Below the pieces are notes generated by a model. The model was not told the DNA's origin and did no database searches. It saw only the letters and a list, made by a program, of their open reading frames with translations. Shown here one piece after another: positions 21,617-30,236 of a DNA stretch of 30,361 bases. This stretch comes from a virus. The stretch is taken from the IMG/VR virus record IMGVR_UViG_3300029787_000053, positions 1-30,361 of that record; one strand, written 5' to 3'. The position numbers and the translations under genes are program-made. How positions within the stretch are numbered: position 1 is the first letter of the stretch; the number at the start of each line of letters is the position of its first letter.

Positions 21617-22243
21617 ATGGATTATGCAGCTTTAAAAACTAATATACAGGATATTGTAGAGAACACCTTTACAACTGACCAGCTTAATTTGTTTATACAA
21701 CAAGCTGAACAGAAGATATATAATCTTGTACAGTTTCCAGCGATTAGAAAGAATGTAAGCGGTAATCTAAGTCTTGGTAACAAGTTTATGGGTCTTCCTA
21801 CAGACTTCTTATATAGTTATAGCCTTGCAATAAAAAATGGAAGTAACTATAATTATCTGTTACAAAAAGATGTTAATTTTATAAGAGAGGCATATCCTGA
21901 TGATACAGCACAAGGCGTACCACAACACTATGCTTATTTTGATGATGACTACATATTGTTAGGGCCAACTCCTAACGCTGCATTTTACGTAGAATTACAT
22001 TATGGTCATTATCCAGAGTCTATAGTTACAGCAGGTACTACACCTTGGCTAGGAACAGATTTTGATAGTGCCTTACTAAATGGGGCGTTAATGGAAGCTG
22101 CTAGATTCATGAAGTCAGAACAAGATGTTGTAGCTATGTATGAAAAAGAATATGTACAATCAATTAAGCTATTACAAAATCTCGGAGATGGTAAGTTAAG
22201 AAAAGACGCTTATCGCAACGGGCAATATAACCAAAGAAAATAA
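21617..22243 (+). CDS. Head-tail adaptor protein, SU10 adaptor-like
   Basis: A 208-aa protein matching, from memory, the adaptor family of phage SU10: MDYAALKTNIQDIVENTFTT, then FIQQAEQKIYNLVQFPAIRK, GNKFMGLPTDFLYSYSLAI, a YAYFDDDYILLGPTPNA segment, VELHYGHYP, and a C-terminal helix with ALMEAARFMKSEQDV. Such adaptors bind below the portal dodecamer and connect to the tail nozzle in short-tailed phages. This supports a podovirus-type particle. It lies 3 nt after the cupredoxin-like gene. Confidence 0.85.
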   Translation: MDYAALKTNIQDIVENTFTTDQLNLFIQQAEQKIYNLVQFPAIRKNVSGNLSLGNKFMGLPTDFLYSYSLAIKNGSNYNYLLQKDVNFIREAYPDDTAQGVPQHYAYFDDDYILLGPTPNAAFYVELHYGHYPESIVTAGTTPWLGTDFDSALLNGALMEAARFMKSEQDVVAMYEKEYVQSIKLLQNLGDGKLRKDAYRNGQYNQRK

Positions 22244-22252
22244 GGAGAACAC

Positions 22253-22546
22253 ATGCTTACTGGCGAAATTAAAATGTCTAATGATTTTAAGGTGGAGGTA
22301 CAAACCACCAATAATAGAGGGTTTACACCAGAGGAGATTGCTGAAAGATGTGTAGGTCATGTTATAAGTATATCAGAAACTGCACACCCAACAATACGAG
22401 AGCAAGCGTTAGAATATAAAGAAAATCTAACAAAACTCTTAGCACATTATATGAAAGAGGCTGTCCAAAGCGATAGAACTACTGTATATAATGCAATAAT
22501 GGATGCTGGACATCCCCAACTGGCTGAATTGATAAGGAGATTGTAA
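22253..22546 (+). CDS. Unknown helical protein (97 aa)
   Basis: A 97-aa soluble protein, mainly helical after residue 25 (FTPEEIAERCVGHVISISE, TIREQALEYKENLTKLLAHY). It starts at 22253 with AGGAGAACAC. An internal Met at residue 8 lacks a Shine-Dalgarno. The composition differs from the beta-rich virion genes around it, so it could be an assembly factor rather than a structural protein. No family recognised. Confidence 0.75.
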   Translation: MLTGEIKMSNDFKVEVQTTNNRGFTPEEIAERCVGHVISISETAHPTIREQALEYKENLTKLLAHYMKEAVQSDRTTVYNAIMDAGHPQLAELIRRL

Positions 22547-22547
22547 T

Positions 22548-23015
22548 ATGGCCTTCAGTGGAAACTTTTTGTGTACCTCTTTCAAGATAGAATTGTTAAA
22601 GGGAACACACGACTTTACAGCAGCAAGTAACAAATACAAACTTGCTATGTTTACAAATAGTGCTGTTCCATCCGATATGGGTGGTAGTGGCTCAACAATG
22701 AATGCAAGTGTAGTTAACTATGCAACTAACAATGAAGTATCTGGTACAGGATATAGTGCTGGTGGTAACTTCTTAACAAGTATTACACCAAGTAACCCTG
22801 GTAGTGGAACAACAGCAACTACAAGTTTTTCTAACTTAGTTTTTCCTACAGTTACAATAACAAACGCTAGAGGAGCTGTTATTTATAATACTACGGCTTC
22901 TAATAAGGCTGTTTGTGTATTGGACTTTGGAGCTGATAAAGCAGCTACTGCTGGTGACTTCACTATTGTATTTCCTACTAACAATGCGAGTAATGCTATA
23001 ATTAGGATTGCTTAA
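22548..23015 (+). CDS. Beta-rich virion protein (155 aa)
   Basis: A 155-aa Ala/Thr/Asn/Gly-rich protein. It opens MAFSGNFLCTSFKIELLKGTHDF and continues with NKYKLAMFTNSAVPSDM, a pattern I associate with small tail or baseplate proteins of marine phages. The C-terminus includes AVCVLDFGADKAATAGDFTI. AAGGAGATTGT precedes the start, and the stop overlaps the next ATG. Likely a tail-tip or fibre-attached structural protein. Confidence 0.75.
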   Translation: MAFSGNFLCTSFKIELLKGTHDFTAASNKYKLAMFTNSAVPSDMGGSGSTMNASVVNYATNNEVSGTGYSAGGNFLTSITPSNPGSGTTATTSFSNLVFPTVTITNARGAVIYNTTASNKAVCVLDFGADKAATAGDFTIVFPTNNASNAIIRIA

Positions 23016-23389
23016 TGACTTTGGTTTTAAAGGATAGGGTCAAACAAACAAGTACGAGTGGGCATAGCGGTGCAAGTGATGGCTATGTTATGGATGCTTC
23101 TGGTACTTTTACTGGATTTCTAACCTTTCAAAACTTAGTTTCAGCTGGTGACTTAAGTAATGGAGATACTACCTTTTATTGTGCTACTTTGGCTAGTAAC
23201 TTTGAGGTAGGTATTGGTACATGGAATAATAGTGCTTCTAGATTAGATAGGACTACTATTCTTGCTAGTACAAATAGTAATAATGCTGTTAACTGGGCTT
23301 CTGGGGCAAAAACAGTATTTATAACATATCCAGCTGGGCAGTCAGCAACTATAGGAGATGCAGTATCTATGGCAGTAGCATTGGGATGA
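23015..23389 (+). CDS. Tail/fibre-associated virion protein (124 aa)
   Basis: A 124-aa protein with LVLKDRVKQTSTSGHSG at the N-terminus, FQNLVSAGDLSNGDTTFYCA, a FEVGIGTW segment, RLDRTTILASTNSNNAVNW and VFITYP near the end. This order (DRVK.T, FYC, EVGIGT, RTTILAS, VFITYPA) is a recurrent phage tail-fibre base module. It starts on the last base of the previous stop codon. Probably a beta-sandwich tail structural protein. Confidence 0.78.
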   Translation: MTLVLKDRVKQTSTSGHSGASDGYVMDASGTFTGFLTFQNLVSAGDLSNGDTTFYCATLASNFEVGIGTWNNSASRLDRTTILASTNSNNAVNWASGAKTVFITYPAGQSATIGDAVSMAVALG

Positions 23390-23393
23390 TATC

Positions 23394-23726
23394 ATGGCAA
23401 ACACATTTAAAAATAAGACTGTAACAGGTATAGGTACATCAGCCAACTCTGTATATACAGCAGGTTCTGGTGTTACAGCAACTATAATAGGTCTTACATG
23501 TGCGAATATAACTACTAGTGACTGTAATGTTAGCGTTCAGGTAACTGATACAAGTGCCAGCGTTACAAGTCACGTAGTTAAAAACGCTCCTGTGCCTACA
23601 GAGGGAAGTTTAATAGTAGCGGGAGGAAACCAAAAAATAGTTCTAGAAACAGGTGACATATTGAAAGTAACAGCATCTGCAGCAAGTTCTATTGACGTAA
23701 TGTTAAGTATATTGGAGCAAACATAA
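23394..23726 (+). CDS. Beta-rich virion protein (110 aa)
   Basis: A 110-aa Thr/Val/Ser-rich protein starting MANTFKNKTVTGIGTSANSVYTAG, with strands TIIGLTCANIT, NVSVQVTDT and GDILKVTAS. It looks like a small sandwich-fold virion protein comparable in size and style to the 98-aa gene at 16930. Its stop overlaps the fibre gene start by one base. No specific role assigned. Confidence 0.73.
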   Translation: MANTFKNKTVTGIGTSANSVYTAGSGVTATIIGLTCANITTSDCNVSVQVTDTSASVTSHVVKNAPVPTEGSLIVAGGNQKIVLETGDILKVTASAASSIDVMLSILEQT

Positions 23727-25966
23727 TGGGATATATAGGCAATTCAAATCCAAGTGTAACAAATCTAGGTGGGGATATTGATGTTAATGGGCATACTATA
23801 AAAAGCTCCAATAATGGCAATATTGCTATAACACCTAATGGTAGTGGTGTAGTTGTAATAGACGGACTAAATTATCCAGTAGCTGACGGTTCAAATGGTC
23901 AGGTCTTAACAACTAATGGTAGCGGTACTCTAAGTTTTTCAACAGTTTCAACAGGTACTATAACCTTCTCAGGAGATACTATTACTGGTTCTGGAACCAC
24001 TGTAACTATTGATGATGATCTAGTTATTCCTGATAAGATAACTCATTCGGGAGATACCAATACACACATAAGATTTCCTGGTGCAGATACTATCTCATTT
24101 GAAACAGGTGGATCAGAAAGACTCCGAATAGCATCGGCTGGACAGATAGGATTAGGTGGCACTAACTACGGGTCAAGTGGACAAGTATTGACTTCTAATG
24201 GTTCTGGTTCTGCACCAACATGGCAAACTGCTAGTGGTTTGGCAGGAAACGCCACAGGCTCTATTAGTATGAATGGTTATGAAATTAACTTTGGTGATAC
24301 TACAGGTACAAGTCCTTCTTCTGCTTACCTTACTTTTGGTAGTAGTAAAGACTTACAGATATTTCATAGTACAACAAATAATATTAATTTTATTAAATCA
24401 ACAAATTCTAGAGATCTAAAAATTATTGATACTGGTTCAACTGAACAAATTTACTGTCAACAATCTGGTATGGTTCGTTTACGTCACAATGGATCTAATG
24501 CCTTAGAAACAACTTCAGGTGGTGGAATCAAGATAGGTAATGCTTACACTTTACCTTCATCTGATGGTACTAATGGGCAGGTTTTACAGACTAACGGTAG
24601 TGGTACTTTAAGCTTTGCAACTTCTGGTGGTGGTGGTGGATTGTCTGGAGCAGTAGTTACAATAACTGCAGCAGCTGCACCTTCTAGTCCAGGCTCTGGA
24701 GAAGCTAAAATTTACTCATCAAATAGTTCTGGACAGACAGGTATTGCAATTCACTCAGGTAATACTTCAGAAGTATTAAAAGTCTACTATCATACTACTG
24801 CTACTCCTGTGATGGCTATTAACAATTCAGGTAATACTGATATTTATGGTTATGTTGCTGCTGCTTATTATGATAAAAGGTCAGGAATGACAGGTGGAAA
24901 CTTCCAGCCAGCTGCAGGATATGGTGAGGGTTCAGGACTAGAACTTCCAGGTGCTATTATTATGACAGGAAGTTCAACTTACTCTCAATATGGAAAACCT
25001 ATTAAAATGTATGGTGGATCTAACGCTTACATTAATGTTCGTGCTTCCACCTCTATATCAGCAAACACAAACTTTGACTTTATTCTTCCCCCTGCAGTTG
25101 GATCAGCAGGTCAATATTTAAAAACTACAGGATCAGGTGTTACTGAATGGGCAGCTGTAAGTGCAGGTACACCAAACCCTGTTGATATTGCTGACGCATC
25201 AAGCGATCAGCCAACGACAAATTGTATTAGAGTTGGCACAGGTCACGATATGAGAATTTTTCATTATAGTGGTAAAAATTATATAAGAATAGCTACAGGT
25301 GGATCATTTGGAGGTGGTGGTGACTTTGCAATACAAGATTCTTACGGACAAGTAATGGTAGACTGTATAGCACAAGGTCATGTTAAACTAACTCACAATG
25401 GATCTAATAAGTTAACAACAGCATATGGTAACGCTAATTCAATAACATTATCTGGGGTTTATACCTTACCTGGCTCTGATGGATCTTCAGGTCAACAGTT
25501 AACGACAAATGGTAGTGGAACTGTAACATTTGCTGCAGCTAGTTCTGACCAGAGGCTAAAGAAAGACGTATCTGCAAATGATATGGGTTTAAGTTTTATT
25601 AATGAACTAGATACTAAGGTATATACATTCAAAAGCTATAAAGAGTTAGATGCGAGTGATTCTCAATTATCTCATTTAAAACCACAAGAATATACTAAAG
25701 ATGGAGATGAAAGCACTCCTGATTCTGTAAAAAATGAAACTGAAGATGATATTCCCTATAATTTATCTACAAAAAAAGGTGAGCAAAGAGGTCTTATTGC
25801 TCAAGAAGTTAAAGCTTCCTTAGATAAATTAGGTATTAAAAACTTTAAAGGTTGGGGTGAAGACAAACATGGCGTTCAGGAAATACATCTTGAAGAATTT
25901 GTTGTACCTTTAATTAAAGCAGTTCAAGAATTGTCTAAAAGAGTAGAAGAGCTAGAAAAGGGATAA
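23726..25966 (+). CDS. Tail fibre/spike with C-terminal peptidase S74 chaperone
   Basis: A 746-aa fibre. Five GQVLxTNGSGTLSF-type motifs (about residues 55, 150, 281, 459 and 587) punctuate beta-rich blocks such as LRLRHNGSNALETTSGGG. Residues 607-746 are an intramolecular chaperone of the endosialidase type. It opens SDQRLKKD (607-614), with S607 and K612 spaced like the catalytic Ser/Lys dyad of the self-cleaving S74 peptidase. RGLIAQEVK and a terminal coiled coil (AVQELSKRVEELEKG) follow. The domain drives trimer folding and then cuts itself off just before S607. The mature fibre should thus be about 606 residues. It probably contacts the host surface. Confidence 0.92.
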   Translation: MGYIGNSNPSVTNLGGDIDVNGHTIKSSNNGNIAITPNGSGVVVIDGLNYPVADGSNGQVLTTNGSGTLSFSTVSTGTITFSGDTITGSGTTVTIDDDLVIPDKITHSGDTNTHIRFPGADTISFETGGSERLRIASAGQIGLGGTNYGSSGQVLTSNGSGSAPTWQTASGLAGNATGSISMNGYEINFGDTTGTSPSSAYLTFGSSKDLQIFHSTTNNINFIKSTNSRDLKIIDTGSTEQIYCQQSGMVRLRHNGSNALETTSGGGIKIGNAYTLPSSDGTNGQVLQTNGSGTLSFATSGGGGGLSGAVVTITAAAAPSSPGSGEAKIYSSNSSGQTGIAIHSGNTSEVLKVYYHTTATPVMAINNSGNTDIYGYVAAAYYDKRSGMTGGNFQPAAGYGEGSGLELPGAIIMTGSSTYSQYGKPIKMYGGSNAYINVRASTSISANTNFDFILPPAVGSAGQYLKTTGSGVTEWAAVSAGTPNPVDIADASSDQPTTNCIRVGTGHDMRIFHYSGKNYIRIATGGSFGGGGDFAIQDSYGQVMVDCIAQGHVKLTHNGSNKLTTAYGNANSITLSGVYTLPGSDGSSGQQLTTNGSGTVTFAAASSDQRLKKDVSANDMGLSFINELDTKVYTFKSYKELDASDSQLSHLKPQEYTKDGDESTPDSVKNETEDDIPYNLSTKKGEQRGLIAQEVKASLDKLGIKNFKGWGEDKHGVQEIHLEEFVVPLIKAVQELSKRVEELEKG

Positions 25967-25969
25967 AAA

Positions 25970-26314
25970 ATGGCAACATGGAAAGTAATTAGCACAACGC
26001 AAGATAATAAAGGTAGTTCTGGTGACAATCAAATTATAAGTGTAGAATTTAAAGTTGGTCATACAGTTAGTGGCTTAACAGGTTGGGTTGGATTTGAAGT
26101 TAACCTTCCTGACACAGAAGGTTCTTTTACTGCTATAGATGATGTTACTGAAAGCCAAGTAATTAAATGGGTGAAAGCAGAATTAACAGGTGCAGCTCCT
26201 ACTTATATTTCTGTTGCAGAATGCGAAAAAAGAGCAAAAGAAGAGTATGACAAAATTAAAGCAGAAGTGGACAAAGAAGCTGCAGCTGCAAGTCAGAATA
26301 TAAAGGCATGGTAA
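25970..26314 (+). CDS. Small protein downstream of fibre (114 aa, DUF7936-like)
   Basis: A 114-aa protein opening MATWKVISTTQD, with a beta domain (IISVEFKVGH, GWVGFEVNLPD), then TAIDDVTESQVIKWVKAEL and a charged helix with KRAKEEYDKIKAEVDKEAAA. The MATWK start and the D.TE.QV..WVK segment resemble small phage proteins I know as DUF7936, found after fibre genes. Role unknown, possibly fibre assembly or attachment. It begins 3 nt after the fibre stop. Confidence 0.7.
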   Translation: MATWKVISTTQDNKGSSGDNQIISVEFKVGHTVSGLTGWVGFEVNLPDTEGSFTAIDDVTESQVIKWVKAELTGAAPTYISVAECEKRAKEEYDKIKAEVDKEAAAASQNIKAW

Positions 26315-26356
26315 AAATGACGGAGGTTGAATAGCCTTCTTAGATTAGGTTAGAAC

Positions 26357-27754
26357 ATGTTTGGTAGTAATACTTTTTCAGAAGTAGCATTTTCCGATTC
26401 GGGTGTTATACAATCAGTTAGTGTAAATGTTAGTGTTACTGCCCCATCAGCAGCTACAGCATCAGTAGGTAGCGTAACCGTACCTTCTATTAGTGGTTCT
26501 GTAACTGTAACAGGAGTAGTTGGCACTACTGCTATTGGTGCTATTAGTACGTCTGGTGATGCAAATACATCTGTAACAGGTGTACAAAGCACTTCTTCTC
26601 TTGGTAATATATTTGATACTCTTGGTAGTGTTTCTGGAACAGCATCAGTTGGTCAAACTTTTGAATCCTTAAATACCATCACTGAATCTACTGCTAGTGT
26701 AGGAAACGTATTTACTACCTTACAGGGGTTACAAGCAAATACTGCCACTGCACAAGTATTAATAACAATAGACTTTAATACAAACATAACTGCTCCAGCT
26801 CCAGCAGTTGCATCTGTTGGTAACACGTTTGAGACAGAAGATGGTATGGTGGGAACCACTGCCATCAATGGCGTAACTACTAAGGTTGACTTAACACAAC
26901 AAGTTAATGGGTTAGAAGCTACCGCTAGTTTAGGAAATATCTTTAGTACATTAAATACTCCGACACTATTCACATCTTCTGTTGGTGAAGTATTTGAAAC
27001 TCAAAATACAATAGATGGAATGGTATCAAGTCTGGGTAATACTTTTGAAACCCAGAATACAGCAGGTTTGGCAACAGGATTAGTAGGTTCAATACAAGAA
27101 ATAATTATTGAGGGTAGTGTAAATATACAAGCCCCAAGTGCAGCAACTGCATCTGTAGGTAACGTATTTAGTACACAAAATACCCCTGCAAATCTTAATA
27201 CAGCAGTCGGTGATCCTTTCTATACAGAAAATACTCCTACAGAATTTGTAAGTAGTGTAGGTGAAGTTGATATAAAAGTATCTGTCACCATTAATTTACA
27301 AGCTCCAAGTGCAGCAACTGCATCTGTAGGTAACACGTTTGAAACTCAAAACACACCTGCTGAATTTACTACTGCGGTAGGAAATACCTTTGAAACACAA
27401 GATAGTTTTGAAATTGATTCTACTGTAGGTAATGTATTTGAAACACAAAATGGCTTGCAAGGTACTACAGGAACACCTAATGGTGTAGTAATATCCCTTG
27501 CTATTACTGTTAATATAACTGCTCCAGCTGCAGCTGTAGGTTCCGCAGGAACTATACAACAAGTAATTGGACATGCGAATGTAACACTAACAACCACACC
27601 TGAAATGGTAGGAAGTACATTTTCTGTACTAGTATGGGGAGAACTTGTTCCAGATCAAGATCCAAACTATACTCCAATAGAACCTGTACAAAATCCAAAT
27701 TTTGAAGTAGTATCCAAATTACAGGATCCATCTTGGAAAGATATAGCAGCATAG
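26357..27754 (+). CDS. Repetitive virion protein (465 aa)
   Basis: A 465-aa Thr/Val/Ser/Ala-rich protein built from many short imperfect units of the form ASVGNxFETQNT, interrupted by ITVNITAPAAAV or INLQAPSAATASVGN segments. The C-terminus breaks the pattern (VLVWGELVPDQDPNYTP...NPNFEVVSKLQDPSWKDIAA), with Trp/Pro/Asp motifs typical of marine phage virion proteins. Likely an elongated fibre or surface protein. The start at 26357 has only a weak ribosome site, and 42 nt separate it from the previous gene. Charged residues are scarce compared with neighbours. Confidence 0.75.
   Translation: MFGSNTFSEVAFSDSGVIQSVSVNVSVTAPSAATASVGSVTVPSISGSVTVTGVVGTTAIGAISTSGDANTSVTGVQSTSSLGNIFDTLGSVSGTASVGQTFESLNTITESTASVGNVFTTLQGLQANTATAQVLITIDFNTNITAPAPAVASVGNTFETEDGMVGTTAINGVTTKVDLTQQVNGLEATASLGNIFSTLNTPTLFTSSVGEVFETQNTIDGMVSSLGNTFETQNTAGLATGLVGSIQEIIIEGSVNIQAPSAATASVGNVFSTQNTPANLNTAVGDPFYTENTPTEFVSSVGEVDIKVSVTINLQAPSAATASVGNTFETQNTPAEFTTAVGNTFETQDSFEIDSTVGNVFETQNGLQGTTGTPNGVVISLAITVNITAPAAAVGSAGTIQQVIGHANVTLTTTPEMVGSTFSVLVWGELVPDQDPNYTPIEPVQNPNFEVVSKLQDPSWKDIAA
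27134..27334 (+). repeat. 30-bp exact repeat pair in the 465-aa gene
   Basis: A 30-bp block beginning CCAAGTGCAGCAACTGC is identical at 27134-27163 and 27305-27334, 171 bp (57 codons) apart. It encodes PSAATASVGN and keeps frame, consistent with duplication or recombination within the gene. Confidence 0.8.
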
Positions 27755-27763
27755 AGGTAATAT

Positions 27764-29662
27764 ATGTCTACTTATGATAACAATTTAAGGCTAGAAGAAA
27801 TAGCAACAGGCACTGCGTCAGGCACGTGGGGTGATAAAACAAATACAAACTTAGAACTGATAGCAGAAGCTTTCGGTAAGAAGGATGAAGCTATTGCTAC
27901 AAATGCCACAGCACATAATACAATTATACAAAATGCTACAGCATCTGCAGGTAGGTCATTATATCTAAGATACACTGGTTCGTTAAATGCTCAATGTACT
28001 GTGACTATGACAAATAGTAATAGTGATTTTACTATATCAAAAATGTGGTTCATAGAGAATGCAACATCAGGTGGACAAAGTTTAGTTATAAAATCAGGAA
28101 ATGGTACAACTGTAACTGTTCCTAATGGGCAAGTAAAAATAGTTTATAGTGATGGAACTGGAGCTTCTGGTAATGTAAAAGATGCTCTTTCTAATTTTAG
28201 TATAGATGGTTCTTTTGCTGTAACAGGAACTACTCCTACTTTGACTATAGGAGATGGAGGAGCAGAAGATACTAAATTATTATTTGATGGAGATGCTAAA
28301 AACTATCATTTTGGTTTAAAAGATTCTACTGATGCTCTTCATATAGGGCAGGGAACAGCTTTAGGAACTACTCCAGTTATTACTGTATCTCAACATGGCC
28401 AGATGAATTTTAGGAATGTAACAGATACACAGACTTATACTTTAACTTTAGAGTCTAATAAAACTGCCATAGCAAATACTAATGAGTTTGTTAAGATTGA
28501 CATGAAAAATGTCAATATATCTGCAGGTGGTGCATCAACTTCTGTTTCGGCTGCAATAGCTGCAACTGCTGAAGGAACATTTACTAATGGTGCTAATGCT
28601 ACAAGTCTTGTATTTAAAACAGGTAAAACTGGAACTGCCACAGAGAAAGTTAGATTTTCATCTGATGGAGCTATTGGTATTGGTGGAACAAACTACGGTA
28701 ATTCTGGACAAGTATTAACTTCTGGTGGAGCAACTGCAGCTCCTACTTGGACTACCCCTGCATCTTCTGGCATAGCTTTATCTGATTTATCTGTAATAGG
28801 TGCTCCAGCTAGTGGTGGTGGTGGCTTGACTTATAATAATGGTACTGGTGTTTTTGCTTTTTCTCCTGCTGTTCCTGGCATAGCTTTAGCTGATCTATCA
28901 GTAACTACAAATTCAGCTAGTGGTAATGGTAATTTATCTTATAATAATGGCACTGGTGCTTTTTCTTTTACCCCTGCACAAGGTATCAATAATATATCAG
29001 TAACTACAAATTCAGCTAGTGGTAATGGATCTTTATCTTATAACAGTGGTACAGGCCAACTTACATTTACTCCTGCAGACGTTTCAAGTGGTGGTGGCGG
29101 AGGTATAGCTTTATCTGATTTATCTGTAGTCACAGGTGGGGCATCTAACGATGGTGCTTTAAGTTATAATAGTGGTAATGGTGTTTTTACATTTAATCCA
29201 GCTAATGTCCGATCCAGAGTGTCTGTTAGTAATGCAGGTGCAAGTGGTAGTGGTTCTTTAAATTATAATAGTGGTAATGGTGTTTTTACATATTATCCTC
29301 CTGATCTATCTTCATATTTGACCACATCTAGTGGAGCAAATGCAAGATCTGCTTATGTTAATGGAGCTCCTGCAACCAATACTGCTTGGAATGTAGTTGG
29401 TACATATATTTGGGCATCTGGCACGATAGGAAACACAACTACCGAATACACTAATGGACAAAATGTTAGTGGTGGAAGCATTTATCCAGCAGGAGCGATT
29501 TCATACGATACTAGTGGTGGCTCTATGGGTGGTTTGACCCCTAATGCAACTCCTATTGGATCAGGTTCTTGGAAATGTATGGGGCAAATACAAAATAGCG
29601 GAGTTTCTGCTGGTGGAAATTATATGCAACACAGGCATAGTTTATGGTTAAGGATAAGTTAA
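27764..29662 (+). CDS. Tail fibre with five tandem repeats (632 aa)
   Basis: A 632-aa fibre. The N-terminus, NNLRLEEIATGTASGTWGDK followed by TNTNLELIAEAFG, is the usual attachment motif of such fibres. Residues about 290-325 carry IGIGGTNYGNSGQVLTSGG, shared with the 746-aa fibre. Residues about 338-515 are five 33-36-aa repeats of the form LSVTTNSASGNGSLSYNSGTG...FTP. The C-terminal domain ends SAGGNYMQHRHSLWLRIS, a common fibre ending, and is the likely receptor-binding tip. There is no S74 domain. AGAGGTAATAT precedes the start, and a tail-assembly-chaperone-like gene follows. Confidence 0.88.
   Translation: MSTYDNNLRLEEIATGTASGTWGDKTNTNLELIAEAFGKKDEAIATNATAHNTIIQNATASAGRSLYLRYTGSLNAQCTVTMTNSNSDFTISKMWFIENATSGGQSLVIKSGNGTTVTVPNGQVKIVYSDGTGASGNVKDALSNFSIDGSFAVTGTTPTLTIGDGGAEDTKLLFDGDAKNYHFGLKDSTDALHIGQGTALGTTPVITVSQHGQMNFRNVTDTQTYTLTLESNKTAIANTNEFVKIDMKNVNISAGGASTSVSAAIAATAEGTFTNGANATSLVFKTGKTGTATEKVRFSSDGAIGIGGTNYGNSGQVLTSGGATAAPTWTTPASSGIALSDLSVIGAPASGGGGLTYNNGTGVFAFSPAVPGIALADLSVTTNSASGNGNLSYNNGTGAFSFTPAQGINNISVTTNSASGNGSLSYNSGTGQLTFTPADVSSGGGGGIALSDLSVVTGGASNDGALSYNSGNGVFTFNPANVRSRVSVSNAGASGSGSLNYNSGNGVFTYYPPDLSSYLTTSSGANARSAYVNGAPATNTAWNVVGTYIWASGTIGNTTTEYTNGQNVSGGSIYPAGAISYDTSGGSMGGLTPNATPIGSGSWKCMGQIQNSGVSAGGNYMQHRHSLWLRIS
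28897..29028 (+). repeat. 33-bp exact tandem-repeat segment in fibre gene
   Basis: A 33-bp block starting ATCAGTAACTACAAATTC is identical at 28897-28929 and 28996-29028, exactly 99 bp apart. It marks two adjacent protein repeats (SVTTNSASGNG), with more diverged units on either side. Confidence 0.8.
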
Positions 29663-29663
29663 A

Positions 29664-30074
29664 ATGATAGAAATTAAAGAACACAGAAATGCAAAATATA
29701 TTAGTGAAAAAATTATTGATTGTGAAATAAACCACCCTAATCATGGATGGATACCTTTCGCATGTAATCCTGATGATACTGGGTCTGATGTTGATATAGA
29801 TAAACTTTATACAAGTTTAAAAGCATCAAATCCTACCGCATATACTCCACCGACAGAAGAAGAAATAAATGAACAGAAGGCTATTGAAATTCGTATGCAA
29901 AGAGATAGTTTGTTGAGAAGAGATGTAGATCCGCTAGTCACAAATCCTTTGAGATGGGATAGCTTGTCAACCGAAGTTCAAAACAAAGTAAAAACTTATC
30001 GAAATGCCTTGTTGGATATTCCAGAACAAACTGCTTTTCCAACTAGTGTTTCGTTTCCAAAGAAAGATTTTTAA
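29664..30074 (+). CDS. Tail fibre assembly chaperone-like protein (136 aa)
   Basis: A 136-aa protein. The C-terminal half, IRMQRDSLLRRDVDPLVTNP, then RWDSLSTEVQNKVKTYRNAL and DIPEQTAFPTSVSFP, matches the pattern of the phage tail assembly chaperone family (RD.LL...D.......L..E....YR..L.DIP.Q..FP). The N-terminus (MIEIKEHRNAKYISEKIIDC) is a small beta domain. Such proteins lie directly after a fibre gene and help fold or attach it, as here. AAGGATAAG precedes the start. Confidence 0.82.
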   Translation: MIEIKEHRNAKYISEKIIDCEINHPNHGWIPFACNPDDTGSDVDIDKLYTSLKASNPTAYTPPTEEEINEQKAIEIRMQRDSLLRRDVDPLVTNPLRWDSLSTEVQNKVKTYRNALLDIPEQTAFPTSVSFPKKDF

Positions 30075-30233
30075 ATGAGTGATGATTTAAGAACCGAATT
30101 TGAAGTACATAAAGCTGTCAGTGAGGAGCGTTGGACAGTTATATTAGGTCGTGTAAAAAGACTAGAAATGATACTTATAGGGGCGAGTGGTACTACAATA
30201 GTGTTATTAATATCACTAGTAATGAGAGCATGA
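30075..30233 (+). CDS. Small single-TM protein, holin/XhlA-like candidate (52 aa)
   Basis: A 52-aa ORF whose ATG follows the previous TAA directly. It has a charged helical N-terminus (MSDDLRTEFEVHK...RVKRLEM) followed by one hydrophobic span (ILIGASGTTIVLLISLVM) and a short basic end. This layout resembles XhlA-type lysis accessory proteins; a general small membrane protein is equally possible. No endolysin is visible before the window ends. Confidence 0.65.
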   Translation: MSDDLRTEFEVHKAVSEERWTVILGRVKRLEMILIGASGTTIVLLISLVMRA

Positions 30234-30236
30234 GGT

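Noticed and set aside
26653-27597. Minus-strand frames opposite the repeat protein
   Set aside because: Their repetitiveness mirrors the repeats on the plus strand, with no start signals.
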